Shown here piece by piece: positions 62,601-64,000 of a stretch of 64,000 bases of DNA. The DNA is taken from positions 1,090,001 through 1,154,000 of the forward strand of contig BRXU01000014.1 in assembly GCA_030267565.1 (NCBI GenBank). The letters are read 5' to 3'. The DNA comes from Pleodorina starrii. Lineage: Eukaryota > Chlorophyta > Chlorophyceae > Chlamydomonadales > Volvocaceae. Each line of letters begins with the position of its first letter. Position 1 is the first letter of the stretch. The notes beneath the pieces were generated by a model. That model was given only the letters and a program-made list of their open reading frames with translations. It had not been told where the DNA came from and searched no databases. The position numbers and the translations under genes are program-made.

Positions 62601-62689
62601 TGGTTGTACTGCAGGACCTGGCGCCACCCACCGCCGCCGTCGGCGCCCCCGTCGGCGCGGCGGTCCACCTGGCGGCAGACATCTCGTAA
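56657..62689 (+). CDS. Membrane-anchored glycoside hydrolase, GH42-like
   Basis: Nine exons (56657-56886, 57806-57913, 58117-58204, 59409-59636, 59854-60053, 60538-60646, 61117-61524, 62083-62124, 62372-62689) join in phase to 576 residues. A basic N-terminus and hydrophobic segment at 22-40 predict a type II anchor. The body resembles a beta-galactosidase-type TIM barrel: WREWGEPEQDKIRYDYLDRL, VNMAVDLVTAPHWIWKRYPD, GCIVAVQPVYNNAYQ, YTQEYDAFQDYSPYALLEYR, LALLNVRWQTSFRRWTDV, RYWDWLRFREEYGSQVY, VVDAIYGVTMFKH, GADGLGLSHWLGR. GH42 enzymes remove terminal beta-galactose; the substrate here is unknown. The usual acid/base Asn-Glu pair may be Asn-Ala here (NNAYQ). The exon 1 donor (GTGATA) was chosen for phase and is less certain. 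The last exon could instead splice at a GTAAGC donor at 62687. Confidence 0.72.
57914..57950 (+). repeat. GGTG tract starting at the GH42 intron 2 donor
   Basis: The intron opens GTGGGTCGGTGGGTGGG and continues as GGTG units for about 37 bp, as in the PCH2 introns. Confidence 0.85.
58414..59105. mobile_element. 692-bp TIR element with TA target duplication (Tc1/mariner-MITE-like)
   Basis: Within GH42 intron 3. Left end starts CCGTACCGACGCAATCTT and continues to GCGA (58414-58438); the right end (59081-59105) is its perfect complement over 25 bp. A TA dinucleotide abuts each end (58412-58413 and 59106-59107). Both subterminal zones are AT-rich with many TTTGCGAG words. The GC-rich middle (about 58620-58950) differs and may be a secondary insertion or captured DNA. 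No transposase frame is seen. Confidence 0.8.
60948..61112. repeat. Degenerate CCCGGATCC / GATTCCGAATCC repeat in an intron
   Basis: Short imperfect repeats of ATCCCGGATCCTG and ATTCCGAATCC fill the end of intron 6 of the GH42-like gene, up to the acceptor at 61116. Confidence 0.75.
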
Positions 62690-62827
62690 GCTGCTGCTGC
62701 CGGCGGCTCCGCCGCCAGCTGCCTGGCGGCCGATAACACGGGTCATCAACTGAGGCCGCGGCGGCGGGAGGAGACTGCAGCGACAAACGCAGCCGGAGCT
62801 GCTGCAGGGCCTCCGCCGCCACCGCCA

Positions 62828-63560
62828 CCGCCCGGCTGGCGCTGCCGCCGCCGCGGCTGGCGCTGCCGTCACCACGGCTGGCGCTGCCGCCACCGCGTCT
62901 GGCGCTGCCGCCCCCGCGGCTGGCGCTGCCGCCGCCGGGGCTGGCGCTGCCGCCACCGCGGCTGGCGCTGCCGTCACCGCGGCTGGCGCTGCCGTCACCG
63001 CGGCTGGCGCTGCCGCCACCGCGTCTGGCGCTGCCGCCCCCGCGGCTGGCGCTGCCGCCCCCGCGGCTGGCGCTGCCGCCACCGCGTCTGGCGCTGCCGT
63101 CACCGCGGCTGGCGCTGCCGCCACCGCCCGGCTGGCGCTGCCGTCACCGCGGCTGGCGCTGCCGTCACCGCGGCTGGCGCTGCCGCCGCCGCGGCTGGCG
63201 CTGCTGCCATCGCGGCTGGCGCTGCCGCCGCCGGGGCTGGCGCTGCCGCCGCCGGGGCTGGCGCTGCCGCCACCGCGTCTGGCGCTGCCGCCCCCGCGGC
63301 TGGCGCTGCTGCCATCGCGGCTGGAGCTGCCGCCGCCGCGACTGGCGCTGCCGCCACCGCGGCTGGCGCTGCCGTCACCGCGGCTGGCGCTGCCGCCGCC
63401 GCGGCTGGCGCTGCTGCCATCACGGCTGGAGCTGCCGCCACCGCGACTGGCGCTGCCGCCACCGCGGCTGGCGCTGCCGCCGCCGGGGCTGGCGCTGCCG
63501 CCACTGCGGCTGGCGCTGCCGCCATTGCGGCTGACGCTGCCGTCACCGCGGCTGCCAACC
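62828..63560. repeat. 21-bp-period minisatellite after the GH42-like gene
   Basis: About 34 units of GGCTGGCGCTGCCGCCACCG type. Because 21 is a multiple of 3, the array stays open in several frames on both strands (AGAAVTA or RLALPPP on plus, APAAVTA on minus). It ends in AACCTGGCGGCCGACGGCTC, which resembles the end of the last hydrolase exon (CACCTGGCGGCAGACATCTC, to 62686). Whether any of it is translated is undecided. Confidence 0.9.
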
Positions 63561-64000
63561 TGGCGGCCGACGGCTCATAAGTGGGAGCGTCCTGGGCTGC
63601 TGCGGTTCTGGCAGTTCCGCCGCCGCCGCCGCCGGTGGCAGCCTGGCGTCTGGGCGTGGTTGCGGCTGGTGCTGCGAAGTGGGGCGCAGGGAGGAGGCAG
63701 CCGGCCGGCCTTCGCTCCGTGTGCCCGATGGAACGGCGGTGCCTACCTGCCTGCCTGTGGCCTGAAGCAAAAGTGAACAGCGAGCGGTGTGTTTGTAGGC
63801 GCAACGTAATCCGTAGCAGCGCCCACCAATAAGGAAATGAAGGTTTCTCCAAGAATGCGGCATCCATGAACCTGCGTTCGTAAAGTAGTAATAATCTTTT
63901 TGCCGTGCATGCATACAAAAAAGTCGCCATGTGCGCCGCGTCGTGCCGCGCTGCGCTGCGCTGCGTGCATTTTCAAGCGCTCGCGATGGACCTCTTCCTT
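63561..64000. other. Right edge, no gene assigned
   Basis: Minus-strand (63930-63100) and plus-strand (63525-63776) frames cross this region, but both depend on the minisatellite and neither has a recognisable domain. Confidence 0.4.

Noticed and set aside
63100..63930. 276-codon Ala/Pro minus-strand frame
   Set aside because: Most of it is the 21-bp minisatellite, which is open in several frames because its period is a multiple of three.

Overview
The window looks like nuclear DNA of a chlamydomonadalean (volvocine-type) green alga. It is GC-rich and intron-dense. Introns start with GTGNGN or GTACGN and end in CAG. Conserved folds are interrupted by long Ala, Gly, Gln or Pro runs. Interstitial TTTTAGGG-type telomere repeats and many micro- and minisatellites are present. 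No bacterial operons, RNA genes or CRISPR arrays were seen. All gene models come from reading splice sites by eye. Each was checked for continuous reading phase across every exon, but none has transcript support.

Layout, left to right: a partial Skp1-type GlcNAc glycosyltransferase (+, 403-3544); a short mitochondrial IF1-like protein (-, 4517-5150); an 831-residue membrane-anchored protein with two glycosyltransferase modules (+, 6430-13351); snurportin-1 (-, 15722-20387); a secreted EGF/exostosin GT47 protein (-, 23252-28076) with a second, divergent copy of its last exon downstream (22332-22510). Next comes a 5'-truncated non-LTR retrotransposon (RNase H, zinc knuckle, restriction-like endonuclease; 30586-35067) with a 677-bp AAT-repeat tail. 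It lies between two nearly identical 1,773-bp direct copies of the 3' end of the next gene.

That next gene (-, 36027-41747) reads as one frame encoding a J-domain followed by mitochondrial-type 2-enoyl thioester reductase (MECR/ETR). It is followed by a 935-residue protein with a SAP-like motif and poly-Q (-, 43286-47451). This gene shares a 250-bp divergent promoter with the AAA+ ATPase PCH2/TRIP13 (+, 47702-55056). The last gene is a membrane-anchored GH42-like glycoside hydrolase (+, 56657-62689), followed by a 21-bp-period minisatellite.

Four of the genes belong to cell-surface or secretory glycan biology, but they are not obviously coordinated. The strongest novelties are: the J-domain/MECR fusion; the retroelement flanked by 1.77-kb target-duplication-like repeats; the two-module glycosyltransferase; the duplicated exostosin terminal exon; a dispersed 12-bp palindrome (GACCC-RY-GGGTC) found in coding exons, introns and a VNTR; tandem repeats that start exactly at 5' splice sites; and two TIR elements in introns, one with a perfect 8-bp TSD.
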